A stretch of 59,474 nucleotides of DNA from an uncultured Bacteroidia bacterium. Lineage in GTDB: Bacteria; Bacteroidota; Bacteroidia; Bacteroidales; Prolixibacteraceae. The DNA lies in the NCBI GenBank assembly GCA_903918045.1, contig CAIXCY010000013.1, forward strand, positions 1-59,474. Reading direction: 5' to 3'. Both the position numbers and the translations under genes were made by a program. Positions 18,485 to 27,344 of the stretch are shown piece by piece; the stretch's first letter is position 1, and each line of letters opens with the position of its first letter. Below the pieces are notes generated by a model that was not told the DNA's origin, ran no database searches, and worked only from the letters and a program-made list of their open reading frames with translations.

Positions 18485-19087
18485 ATGAGACAAGAGGTTG
18501 TTAAGGATTTTCAGGCAAGTGTCTGGATTCGCTTTAAATCTGGAGACCAGGAAGCCTTTGCCATCTTGTATAATCAACATGTCGATCAGCTTTACAGCTA
18601 CGGTACGAAGCTTTGTAAGGATACAGAGGCGGTAAAGGATGCCCTTCAGGAACTTTTTTTAGAACTCTTTCTAAAGCGGGAAAAAATCAAATTAGACCCG
18701 GAAAACCTGAGATTTTATTTATTGGTTGCCTTGAAGCATAACCTGATTAAGAGATTACAGGCGGATAGAAATTTGGTCCATAAATTTAATGAAACAGTAG
18801 ATTTCGAGCCTGAATACAGCATTGAATTTCAGATAATGGAGACTGAAAAAGATGCAGAAATCAATCGCAGAGTTGTAAAAGCACTGAATCAGCTGCCTGC
18901 CAAGCAAAAGGAGGCGATTTACCTTCGTTTTAACGAAGCATTAGAATACAGTGAGATAGCCGGAATATTGGAGATTACCGTCGAATCGGTGCGGAAACAG
19001 GTTCATCGGGCTTTAAAAACCGTTCGTGAAATTATTGGCAAAGAGTCTGATAGCTTTTTATTTGCACTATTCGTAAAAAGAACTTAG
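18485..19087 (+). CDS. ECF sigma factor (FecI-like)
   Basis: RNA polymerase sigma factor of 200 aa. Region 2 (about residues 15-85) has WIRFKSGDQEAFAILYNQH and a DALQELFLELF helix. Region 4 (about 130-185) has LNQLPAKQKEAIYLRF and YSEIAGILEITVESVRKQV, the helix-turn-helix. It directly precedes FecR (145 bp later) and an STN-bearing SusC, the arrangement of trans-envelope signalling in Bacteroidota. In that arrangement the SusC senses ligand, FecR releases the sigma factor, and the SusCD operon is transcribed. The 211-bp spacer upstream is AT-rich and holds no gene. The start at 18485 places region 2 correctly. Confidence 0.95.
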   Translation: MRQEVVKDFQASVWIRFKSGDQEAFAILYNQHVDQLYSYGTKLCKDTEAVKDALQELFLELFLKREKIKLDPENLRFYLLVALKHNLIKRLQADRNLVHKFNETVDFEPEYSIEFQIMETEKDAEINRRVVKALNQLPAKQKEAIYLRFNEALEYSEIAGILEITVESVRKQVHRALKTVREIIGKESDSFLFALFVKRT

Positions 19088-19232
19088 AGGTTTCATTTAC
19101 CCGTTTTTATTAGTTGTCAAATTCGTATTAAACTCAGAAAAAATATATCTCTCCCTTTGATATTAAAAAAGCAAAATTTTCTGTCCATGTTTTCTATGCT
19201 CGTTGCCTTTGGAGGTATAGCACCTCTCAAAC

Positions 19233-20420
19233 ATGGAACAACTGAGCAAATATATCGGGAACGAAAATTTTATCCTTTGGGTATTTGAGCCAAATGAACA
19301 GCTGGAAGGATGGTGGAGCCAATTTGAAACAGACCATCCGGAGGAAAAGAGGAATATTCAACTTGCCCGAAAAGTATTGCTAAAGTTTCGCACAACCAAA
19401 AATGTGCTTACAGAAACCGAGAAAATTCGCTTATTTTCTAAGGTATTACGCAGGATCGAGGAAAAGCAATATTCGGGAAGAACTGTAAATAGGGCAATTA
19501 GTTTATTGAAATATGCCGCAGTTGCCTTTTTGTTTTTCGCTGTTGGCGCGCTCCTTTTTTATAAACAAAACCAGTTTAATCCACAATTCCTTAATGCTAC
19601 GCTTGCTGAGCCGATACCTGAAACGGTTGCAAAGCTGATTCGGGCCAATGGGGAAGATATCCTGTTAAAGGAAAGTAAATCGGTCTTGCAATACCAGCCG
19701 GATGGCAGACTTGTAATCAATAAAGATACACTGGTGAATGGTTCGGCTATTAACCACGATTTGGCCATGAATCAGTTAATTATCCCTTTTGGTAAAACTT
19801 CAGAGGTTCTCTTGTCAGACGGGACACGTGTATATTTAAATGCAGGCAGCCGGTTGGTTTATCCTGAACATTTTTCCGGAAAGGCACGGGAGGTATACCT
19901 TGTCGGGGAGGCATTTTTTGATGTAAAAAGTGATAAGAACTATCCATTTATTGTTCAATTGGATGATTTGAGGATAAAAGTTCTGGGTACCAGATTTAAT
20001 ATTTCGGGGTATTCGGCTGATAATATTATCGAAACGGTATTGGAAGAAGGGAGGGTTACAGTAGAAAAGAACAATGCCGGATTGTTCGATAAGGCTACAG
20101 AATTAATTCCTGACCAGATGGCTTCCTTCAATAAGACCACCCATGAGACCAACCTCAAGAGTGTTAATGCAGATACTTACATTTTATGGACCAAGGGTTT
20201 GCTTCAATTTGAGAGTACCGACCTCAGCAGAATTACTAAACGGCTTGAACGTTACTACAATATCCGCTTTGAATTTAGGGACCCTTTATTGGGTGGTCTG
20301 CGCATCTCCGGAAAGCTCGAATTAAAAGAGGATAAAGATGAAATTTGTGAACGGATAGCAAGGACAGCTTCAGTGAAAATTATAAAAAAAAGCGATTTTC
20401 TCTATGAGATTATAAAATAA
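19233..20420 (+). CDS. FecR-family anti-sigma factor
   Basis: Inner-membrane anti-sigma factor of 395 aa partnering the upstream sigma factor. The cytoplasmic N-terminal part (about 1-88) contains the anti-sigma helices. One membrane helix is at about 91-110 (LLKYAAVAFLFFAVGALLFY). The periplasmic part has the FecR domain (about 178-280, with TSEVLLSDGTRVYLNAGSRL and GEAFFDVKSD) and a DUF4974-like C-terminus (about 325-393). The periplasmic domain should contact the STN domain of the SusC encoded 78 bp downstream. GAGGT (19212-19216) and ACCTC (19222-19226) can form a small hairpin just before its start codon. Confidence 0.95.
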   Translation: MEQLSKYIGNENFILWVFEPNEQLEGWWSQFETDHPEEKRNIQLARKVLLKFRTTKNVLTETEKIRLFSKVLRRIEEKQYSGRTVNRAISLLKYAAVAFLFFAVGALLFYKQNQFNPQFLNATLAEPIPETVAKLIRANGEDILLKESKSVLQYQPDGRLVINKDTLVNGSAINHDLAMNQLIIPFGKTSEVLLSDGTRVYLNAGSRLVYPEHFSGKAREVYLVGEAFFDVKSDKNYPFIVQLDDLRIKVLGTRFNISGYSADNIIETVLEEGRVTVEKNNAGLFDKATELIPDQMASFNKTTHETNLKSVNADTYILWTKGLLQFESTDLSRITKRLERYYNIRFEFRDPLLGGLRISGKLELKEDKDEICERIARTASVKIIKKSDFLYEIIK

Positions 20421-20421
20421 A

Positions 20422-20453
20422 AAACCGGTGAGTGTTCCAGCACCCCCCGGTTT
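20422..20453 (+). terminator. Hairpin between FecR and SusC
   Basis: AAACCGG (20422-20428) is the reverse complement of CCGGTTT (20447-20453) with an 18-base loop that contains GTG and CAC steps. Only TTTA follows, with no U-run, so it may be an attenuator or RNA-processing site that separates regulator and transporter expression rather than a full terminator. Confidence 0.4.
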
Positions 20454-20498
20454 AGTGTGTGTTAAACTTTATAGTGTATCATTTAACGTCTCAAATTT

Positions 20499-23400
20499 AT
20501 GAAGAAAAAACGAGAAATCTTATTTCCGATAGGGGATAGGATGCGATTAAGATTAAGAAAGATGAAACTAACTGTAATGCTGACCTTATTAGTTATGGCC
20601 TCCTTTGGCAATGGCTTTTCACAGGTAACGCTTTCGATCCATTTTAACAAAGCCAGTATCCAGGATGTTCTTGAGGGTATTGAGACGAAAACTGATTACA
20701 TTTTTATGTACAAGGACAATGTTCTCGATAATTCTAAAGAGATATCGGTTGATTTTACGGATACCAAATTTGAGGAGGTACTCAAATCGGTTTGTGACCA
20801 GGGCAATATTGATTATGAGGTGCGCGAGCGACAGATCATTCTCAAGGAGAGGTTGGACGCCAAAGTTTTAATGGCACCGCAGCCAACAAAAAATATTGTT
20901 CGGGGTAAAATTCTTGATTCAGCCGGTCAACCACTTCAGGGGGCAACAGTGGCGGTAGCCGGCACAACCCGTGGAGTAATAACAGATATTGACGGAACCT
21001 TTCTGATCGAATTGGCCCCCGGGAATAAACTTTCCTTCTCCTTTATTGGGATGGTCACTCAAATTGTAGATTATTACAATCAGAAGGAGTTTTCGATAAC
21101 ACTTAAAGAGGAGGCACAGGAACTGGATAACGTGGTTGTGGTTGCCTACGGGAAACAGCGAAAAGTCAGCGTGATCGGGGCTATTACCTCAGTTTCGATG
21201 CCCGATCTTAGAATGCCAGTGGGGAAGTTGAGTACCAGTTTAGCCGGGCAGCTGGCCGGAATAGTTGCAGTTCAGCGCTCAGGTGAACCTGGTTCCGGTG
21301 CTGACTTCTGGATTCGGGGTGTGAGTACCTTTGGTGCAAATAACCGCCCGTTGGTTTTGGTCGATGGAATTGAACGCTCACTGGACCTGGTTGAAGTTGA
21401 AGATATTGAAACGTTTTCGATCCTCAAAGATGCCACTGCGACGGCTGTTTACGGCGTAAGGGGTGCAAACGGTGTTGTTTTAGTGACAACCCGAAAGGGG
21501 AAAGAGGGGAAACCAATCCTCAATATAAAAGCTGAAACAGGATTGCTTTCACCAACTAAAATGCCTAAAATGGCTGATGCAAAGCAGTTTATGAGCCTCT
21601 ATAATGATGTTTATAAGGAAGCTAATAACGGGCGTAAATTTTATACGGACGAAATAATGGGAAAATATCTGGACGGATCGGATCCCGATCTTTACCCAAA
21701 TGTAAATTGGCTCGACGAAATATACCGAAAGACAACTTCCAGCCAACGCCTTAATGCCAGCGTATCTGGCGGAGGTCCAATTGTGAAATTTTACGTCTCA
21801 GGTTCGGTTTATCGTGAAAATGGCCTTTTCAATGCAGTGGCCAGTGACCAGTACAACCCTTCATTGAATTGGACCAAATATAATTTCCGTTCAAATATCG
21901 ATATTAACCTTCACAAGAATACGGTCCTTAATATTAATCTCTCGAATCAGTATGATGTCAAAAATAAACCTGACACTGACGAGCTGTGGATTTATTCCTT
22001 TCTGACAGTTCCAATTGCTATACCCAAAGTTTATTCGGATGGAACCATTGCCCGCTCGCCCATTGGAGAAAATCCATATAACCTGTTAAATAATAGCGGT
22101 TATGTACAAATGTTCAACAATAATGCCCAATCACTTGTAGGTTTAACTCAGGATTTCTCCGATCTGATCACTCCCGGACTTAAAGCCAATGTGAAGTTTT
22201 CGTGGGATGCAATTAATTCCGCAATTATATCCAGGTATAAATCCCCCTCTACCTATTATGCAACTGGTCGCGATACTGAAGGGAGCCTGATACTTAAGAA
22301 AAATAATGATGGAAATGATTATATGACCTTATGGAGAGGTAATTCCGGACAACGGACAATTTATCTGGAATCATCAATCAGTTATGATCAGGTATATAAT
22401 AAGGATCATCGTGTGGGTGGATTATTTTTATTTAACCAAAAAGAGATGACAAATAACTTTCCGGAAAGTTATATCTATTCTCTCCCATACCGGAATATGG
22501 GAATTGCAGCACGCGCTACCTATTCTTATAAAGATAAATATTTTGCTGAAGGAAATTTTGGTTATAACGGTTCCGAAAACTTCTCCCCAGGGAAACAATA
22601 TGGATTTTTTCCATCAATTGCTGTTGGTTACCTGATCAGTAATGAGGCATTCTTTCAGCCATTAACCGATGTGATCACTACGTTGAAATTTAAGGGATCT
22701 TATGGACTGATTGGAAATGATCAAATTGGAGGGGGGCGTCGTTTCGCTTTTAATCCCGAAATGCAGGTGTCAGGCGCCTACACCTTTGGTGAGAGTGGTC
22801 AAACCTGGATGAACGGAATTGCCACAGGTTACCCTGGAAATTCAAATGTTTCGTGGGAAAAGGCAAAAAAATTCAACCTTGGTATAGAGCTCAAATTGTA
22901 CGATAAACTAACTATTCAGGCTGACTACTTCCATGAACTTCGGGATGGTATTTTTATTGAACGGTTAAGCGTCCCTTCAGTCGTGGGTATAAATGTTAAT
23001 CCCTACGTAAATCTCGGTAAAATGAAAAACAGGGGAGTGGACGGTTCCCTTGAATACAGTCAGAAATTTGGAGAATTAAGCCTCTCAGCCCGTGCTAATT
23101 TTACCTATAACAGAAATAAAAAACTTTACGACGACAGACCTGCTCCAATCATGACTTATCAAAGTGAAATTGGGAAGCCGCTTTATCAACAGTTTGGACT
23201 CGTTGCATTGGGTTACTTCAAATCCGAAGAGGATATTGCTGGAAGTCCGGTACAGCAATATGGTCCCGTTCGTCCCGGAGACCTTAAATACCGGGATATT
23301 AATGGCGACAAGGTTGTCAATGATTATGATAAAATTGCAATCGGACGAACTCATGTTCCTGAAATCAGCTATGGATTCGGCGTTAGTGCCGGATTGCATG

Positions 23401-23849
23401 GTTTCGACCTTTCGTTATTCTTCCAGGGTATAGATAATGTAACCTCTTTTATCGATGGTTCACCCATAAACGGATTTGAAAATGCAAACCTTTTCCTTTC
23501 AGGAGTATATGAAGATGTGGCTGTAAATCGTTGGACTGTAGAAAACCCTGATCCCAATGCCAAATATCCCAGGATGTCAATCTATACCAATCAGAACAAT
23601 AAACAGTTGTCGACAGCTAAACAAATCAACAATCGTTTTATGAGATTGAAAAATGCAGAGTTTGGATATAGCCTACCTAAGAAGTTTACCGCGAAAGTTC
23701 GTCTCTCTGCTGTCAGATTTTTTGTTCAGGGGGTTAACCTGTTTACAATCAGCGATTTTAAACTCTGGGATCCGGAACTAAATAACTCTCAGGGATCTGT
23801 TTATCCCAATATGAGAGTTGTTAATATCGGAGTGAATGTTAACCTATAA
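20499..23849 (+). CDS. SusC/RagA-type TonB-dependent transporter with STN signalling domain
   Basis: Outer-membrane transporter of 1116 aa. The order is a signal peptide (the strongly basic start MKKKREILF continues to GFSQ near residue 42), an STN (secretin/TonB N-terminal) domain at about 43-118, a carboxypeptidase-D regulatory-like domain at about 131-215 (GKILDSAGQPLQGATV), a TonB-box-like ELDNVVVVAYGKQRK, a plug with LVDGIERSL and ILKDATATAVYGVRGANGV, and a barrel. The STN domain, absent from the SusC at 1380, fits regulation by the FecI/FecR pair immediately upstream. SusD follows after 11 bp. The target glycan is not evident from the sequence. Confidence 0.95.
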   Translation: MKKKREILFPIGDRMRLRLRKMKLTVMLTLLVMASFGNGFSQVTLSIHFNKASIQDVLEGIETKTDYIFMYKDNVLDNSKEISVDFTDTKFEEVLKSVCDQGNIDYEVRERQIILKERLDAKVLMAPQPTKNIVRGKILDSAGQPLQGATVAVAGTTRGVITDIDGTFLIELAPGNKLSFSFIGMVTQIVDYYNQKEFSITLKEEAQELDNVVVVAYGKQRKVSVIGAITSVSMPDLRMPVGKLSTSLAGQLAGIVAVQRSGEPGSGADFWIRGVSTFGANNRPLVLVDGIERSLDLVEVEDIETFSILKDATATAVYGVRGANGVVLVTTRKGKEGKPILNIKAETGLLSPTKMPKMADAKQFMSLYNDVYKEANNGRKFYTDEIMGKYLDGSDPDLYPNVNWLDEIYRKTTSSQRLNASVSGGGPIVKFYVSGSVYRENGLFNAVASDQYNPSLNWTKYNFRSNIDINLHKNTVLNINLSNQYDVKNKPDTDELWIYSFLTVPIAIPKVYSDGTIARSPIGENPYNLLNNSGYVQMFNNNAQSLVGLTQDFSDLITPGLKANVKFSWDAINSAIISRYKSPSTYYATGRDTEGSLILKKNNDGNDYMTLWRGNSGQRTIYLESSISYDQVYNKDHRVGGLFLFNQKEMTNNFPESYIYSLPYRNMGIAARATYSYKDKYFAEGNFGYNGSENFSPGKQYGFFPSIAVGYLISNEAFFQPLTDVITTLKFKGSYGLIGNDQIGGGRRFAFNPEMQVSGAYTFGESGQTWMNGIATGYPGNSNVSWEKAKKFNLGIELKLYDKLTIQADYFHELRDGIFIERLSVPSVVGINVNPYVNLGKMKNRGVDGSLEYSQKFGELSLSARANFTYNRNKKLYDDRPAPIMTYQSEIGKPLYQQFGLVALGYFKSEEDIAGSPVQQYGPVRPGDLKYRDINGDKVVNDYDKIAIGRTHVPEISYGFGVSAGLHGFDLSLFFQGIDNVTSFIDGSPINGFENANLFLSGVYEDVAVNRWTVENPDPNAKYPRMSIYTNQNNKQLSTAKQINNRFMRLKNAEFGYSLPKKFTAKVRLSAVRFFVQGVNLFTISDFKLWDPELNNSQGSVYPNMRVVNIGVNVNL

Positions 23850-23860
23850 ATATTAGAAAA

Positions 23861-25690
23861 ATGAAGACACGATTATATATTCAGATTGCAACCCTCTTCT
23901 TTTTGTTACTTAACACCTCATGCAAAAATTACCTGACCCCTTATTTGGGGGACCAGATGACCATGGAAGAAGTTTTTAGTAAGCGGATATCCACCGAGCG
24001 TTATTTGACCCAGGTTTACTCGTTCCTTCCGCAGGACTACAGCGCGTTAAACAGCACAACTCCCCGTTCGGATGAGGCTTATTTTTCATGGACGGCATGG
24101 GTGGGCTATTTAGGACACAATGATGGATCATGGAATACCACTACGGATAATTTCCAGACATGGACAACCTATTATCAGGGGATTAACCAGGCTACCGTAT
24201 TTATGGATAATGTCGATAAATGTGGTGAGATTACAGAAGCTAACCGCGGAATAATGAAAGCAGAGGCACGATTTCTCAGAGCTTATTTTTATTTTATGTT
24301 AGTTGAGCAATATGGTCCTGTTTATATCTGGGGAGATAAGGCCTCTGATATCAGCGTGAAAAACGAGGATATTGACCGCCATTCTCTGGATAAATGTGTT
24401 GAATTTATCAGCAGCCAACTTGCCGAAGCGGCCAAAGTATTACCTGTTACAATTGTCGATCCTTCGTGGTATGGAAGAGCGACCAGAGGAGCTGCTTTAG
24501 CGATCAGATCCCGCTTGCTGCTTTATGCTGCACGACCACTCTTCAATGGATGTGATTTGTATAAAGGATTGCAAAACTATTATGGTGAATTCCTTTTTCC
24601 ACAATCTCCCGATCCAATCAAATGGGAAAATGCCGCAAAAGCTGCACGCGAAGTAATCGATCTGGGTGTCTATAATTTATATGAAAATACCTCCGAAGCT
24701 GACCCATTCAAAAAGGGGATCAAGTCCTATATGGGTATCTATTTTGAGAAATGGAACAAGGAACTGATTTTTGCCAGATGGGAGGGTGATGGCGCTTTCT
24801 GGAATGTACGCTCTGCCCCGCCAATGGTTTTAAAAGAAGGCTATGGTGGTTTTGCACCTTCCCTGAAATTGGTAGATACTTATCCGATGGCCGAATCCGG
24901 ACGATTTCCGATCAAAGATTATCAATCCAATGGAGTTCCGGTTGTAGATTCCCAATCCGGTTATTCAGATAATGGTTTCTCGAACTCCTATATTCATCCA
25001 ATTGATGGCTCGGTCATTAAAGCTCATAATAGTTGTGTCGGCCGGGATGCCCGATTCTACGCCTCAATTCTTTTTAACGGAATGAATTGGATTAATACTT
25101 TTGGGGGTGAAAAACTGGTTACTTTTTATGATGGCGGCACCTCCTCATTTAATAATTCAACCGGAGATTTTGTGAAAGTTGGCTACTTGTTCCGCAGAAT
25201 GAGTGATCCACGAAATGATACCGAGAATGGGAATTGGGGCAGTTTTAGCTGGCCATACATTCGATTGGGAGAAGTATATCTCAATTATGCTGAAGCTTGT
25301 AACGAAATGGACAATCGGGACGAAACCAACGCATTAACCTATTTAAACAAGGTGCGTAACAGAAGTGGATTGAATAACATCGAAGTGGCTTACCCGGAAG
25401 TAATTGGAAACAAGGTTTTACTGCGTGAACTTATGCAAAAAGAACGGATGGTAGAGATGGCTTTCGAAAATCTTCGCTATTACGATATCCGTACCTGCAT
25501 GACCGCAGTTAAAGAGAGTAATGGCCCCCGTTTTGGAAGAAATCTCCTGGCTACTAATTTCGAAGATTCATGGGAGCGGACTGATCAGATTTGTTTACCA
25601 CTAGTTTTTCAGCCTAAACATTACCTGTTTCCGATCCATCAGTCCCAACTTAACGAAATGAAAAATATTACTCAGAATTATGGCTGGTAA
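23861..25690 (+). CDS. SusD/RagB-type surface glycan-binding lipoprotein
   Basis: SusD partner of the STN-type SusC, 609 aa. The signal peptide ends at lipobox LNTSC (Cys22), followed by KNYLTPYLGDQMTMEEVF. The SusD core shows ARFLRAYFYFMLVEQYGPV (TPR-like helix) and a C-terminal part with IRLGEVYLNYAEACNE and QKERMVEMAFENLRYYDIR. Several Trp and Tyr in the WTAWVGYLG to TWTTYYQGINQ region are plausible sugar-stacking residues, but this is inference. It is 11 bp after SusC and 34 bp before the DUF1735-like gene, one operon. Confidence 0.95.
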   Translation: MKTRLYIQIATLFFLLLNTSCKNYLTPYLGDQMTMEEVFSKRISTERYLTQVYSFLPQDYSALNSTTPRSDEAYFSWTAWVGYLGHNDGSWNTTTDNFQTWTTYYQGINQATVFMDNVDKCGEITEANRGIMKAEARFLRAYFYFMLVEQYGPVYIWGDKASDISVKNEDIDRHSLDKCVEFISSQLAEAAKVLPVTIVDPSWYGRATRGAALAIRSRLLLYAARPLFNGCDLYKGLQNYYGEFLFPQSPDPIKWENAAKAAREVIDLGVYNLYENTSEADPFKKGIKSYMGIYFEKWNKELIFARWEGDGAFWNVRSAPPMVLKEGYGGFAPSLKLVDTYPMAESGRFPIKDYQSNGVPVVDSQSGYSDNGFSNSYIHPIDGSVIKAHNSCVGRDARFYASILFNGMNWINTFGGEKLVTFYDGGTSSFNNSTGDFVKVGYLFRRMSDPRNDTENGNWGSFSWPYIRLGEVYLNYAEACNEMDNRDETNALTYLNKVRNRSGLNNIEVAYPEVIGNKVLLRELMQKERMVEMAFENLRYYDIRTCMTAVKESNGPRFGRNLLATNFEDSWERTDQICLPLVFQPKHYLFPIHQSQLNEMKNITQNYGW

Positions 25691-25724
25691 AAGCACTTTT
25701 TATTAAACTCAAATTATATAAAAA

Positions 25725-27116
25725 ATGAAAAATATAATCTCATATATCATCGTTGTCCTTGCAGTCGTTGCGCTTTTGCAATCATGCGAAGATAACCGTC
25801 TGGATAACATACCCAACGATAAAATATACCTTATCAACCCTGGCTTACAACAGGCTCAAATATATAACTTTGGAACCTACGAATACAATCTTCCAATCTA
25901 TAAATCGGGTTTGGGAACTGAAGAAGCCTCTCTGGAATTTCTGATTGATCCAACACTTCTTTCAGCCTATAATGAAACCAATAGTACAAATTATCAACTT
26001 CTTCCTGAAAACTGTTATACGCTTGTTAATAATGCCATTAACATTTCAATAAATGATGTCTCAGATAAGGCAAAAATAGTCTTTAATACAACTGAAATTC
26101 TTAAGATTCAGGAAAATGGTGATCTGTTTTTATTGCCTTTAAAAATAAAGATCATGAACAATATAGAATTAAAGGCTGCCAATGAAAATGTTTTGCTTGT
26201 GCCGGAGGTGATCGAGCCATATATTGCTTTTGCTGTTCCTGGTTTTCCTTCTTCACCTTTAAGTATTTCGGTTGATGACCCTGATGAATTTAACGTCTCA
26301 ACCAAAATCCTGACCAACTACAAAAATATCTGGGATCTGAATTTTACGGTTGACCAGGACCCCGAGGCATTGTCCGATTATAACTCTGCGAATGGCTCTT
26401 CATTTATCCCATTGCCAACAAATGCCTTTAACCTTCATCCTGATGAGGATGTATTAGCTGGAGGAATAAGTTCCAGGGATATTTCAATCACATTGATTAA
26501 AAAGAATCTCATTAATAATGAGGGTATTAACATGTTTGGCGAATATATTATACCTTTGAGAATTAAGACGGTGTCTAAATATGGAGTGGATCCTGTAAAC
26601 GGGTTACAATTTTTCCATGTAAGTTATATGCCGGATTTACTTAGCCGTACGGAATGGAAGGTGATTGAATGGAATTCTTGTATTAGCGAAGAGCCGGATT
26701 ATGATTGGTTAGGCCGAACACCAGATAAAACCTTGGATGATGATCTCTCAACTTTTTGGGGATCGAAATGGGATAATCCCAAACCTCTACCGTACTTTTT
26801 TGTAATCGATATGAAATCGACTAAAAACATTTTCAGGGTTGGCTTTACCAAACCTAATGATGATTGGAGGGGTAATATGAAAAGCGGATATTTCGAAATA
26901 AGCAATGACTTAATTCAATGGAGTAAATTGACTGATTGGAATCTTGCAAATAATGATTCCCGCTCATTGGTTTTTGATGTGGCCGCAAAAAAAGGAAGAT
27001 ACCTTCGGCTGGTAATCACTGAAGCTTTTGATTATGCAGACAATTCTGTTGGAGCTGAAAGTGGTGCACAAATGGACCTGGCAGAAATATATGCGTGGGG
27101 ACTAAATGTCGAGTAA
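25725..27116 (+). CDS. DUF1735 (BT_3987-like N-terminal) and F5/8C-domain surface lipoprotein
   Basis: Lipoprotein of 463 aa in the SusE/F position of the second SusCD operon. The signal peptide has lipobox LLQSC (Cys21). Two repeated DUF1735-like beta-sandwich units are visible (about 25-150 and 160-285), each containing the LSxYNxxNxxxxxxLP-type segment (LLSAYNETNSTNYQLLP; ALSDYNSANGSSFIPLP). The last about 155 residues form a discoidin/F5-8C-like carbohydrate-binding domain (DDDLSTFWGSKWDN, FEISNDLIQW, RYLRLVITEAFD). No catalytic domain is present. It should bind glycan on the cell surface next to SusCD. A good intrinsic terminator follows 57 bp later. Confidence 0.88.
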   Translation: MKNIISYIIVVLAVVALLQSCEDNRLDNIPNDKIYLINPGLQQAQIYNFGTYEYNLPIYKSGLGTEEASLEFLIDPTLLSAYNETNSTNYQLLPENCYTLVNNAINISINDVSDKAKIVFNTTEILKIQENGDLFLLPLKIKIMNNIELKAANENVLLVPEVIEPYIAFAVPGFPSSPLSISVDDPDEFNVSTKILTNYKNIWDLNFTVDQDPEALSDYNSANGSSFIPLPTNAFNLHPDEDVLAGGISSRDISITLIKKNLINNEGINMFGEYIIPLRIKTVSKYGVDPVNGLQFFHVSYMPDLLSRTEWKVIEWNSCISEEPDYDWLGRTPDKTLDDDLSTFWGSKWDNPKPLPYFFVIDMKSTKNIFRVGFTKPNDDWRGNMKSGYFEISNDLIQWSKLTDWNLANNDSRSLVFDVAAKKGRYLRLVITEAFDYADNSVGAESGAQMDLAEIYAWGLNVE

Positions 27117-27172
27117 AAACAACCACATTAAATTTGGACTTACAAATTATTGTTGATTAGCTGGCTGGGTAT

Positions 27173-27214
27173 ACGTCTTCCCTGTTGCATTCTATGCGCG
27201 GGAAGGCGTTTTTT
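27173..27214 (+). terminator. Intrinsic terminator of the sigma-regulated SusCD operon
   Basis: ACGTCTTCCC (27173-27182) pairs with GGGAAGGCGT (27200-27209) over 10 bp with one G-U pair, and the stem runs into a T-run at 27209-27214. It closes the sigma/FecR/SusCD/DUF1735 unit. Confidence 0.85.
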
Positions 27215-27324
27215 ATTTGTAATAAATCATCATTCAGGATTATTTCACTATTCCAAGGTCATCAATTTTAGGGGACAGCACTAGATTTTTTTAGTAACTT
27301 CTTATTTAAATATTTTAAATTATT

Positions 27325-27342
27325 TTTGGAGGAAACTCCAAA
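27325..27342 (+). promoter_or_regulatory. GAAA-tetraloop hairpin at the start codon of the 27345 gene
   Basis: TTTGGAG (27325-27331), loop GAAA, CTCCAAA (27336-27342): a perfect 7-bp hairpin ending two bases before the ATG at 27345 and containing the purine-rich GGAGG. TATTTTTG at 27321-27328 also fits the Bacteroidota -7 box, but no -33 box is seen and the leader would be very short. Translation control is a possibility. Confidence 0.5.
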
Positions 27343-27344
27343 CG

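Noticed and set aside
27129-27136. TAAATTTG as promoter box for the 27345 gene
   Set aside because: A strong terminator (27173-27214) lies between this box and the gene, so a transcript from it would stop.
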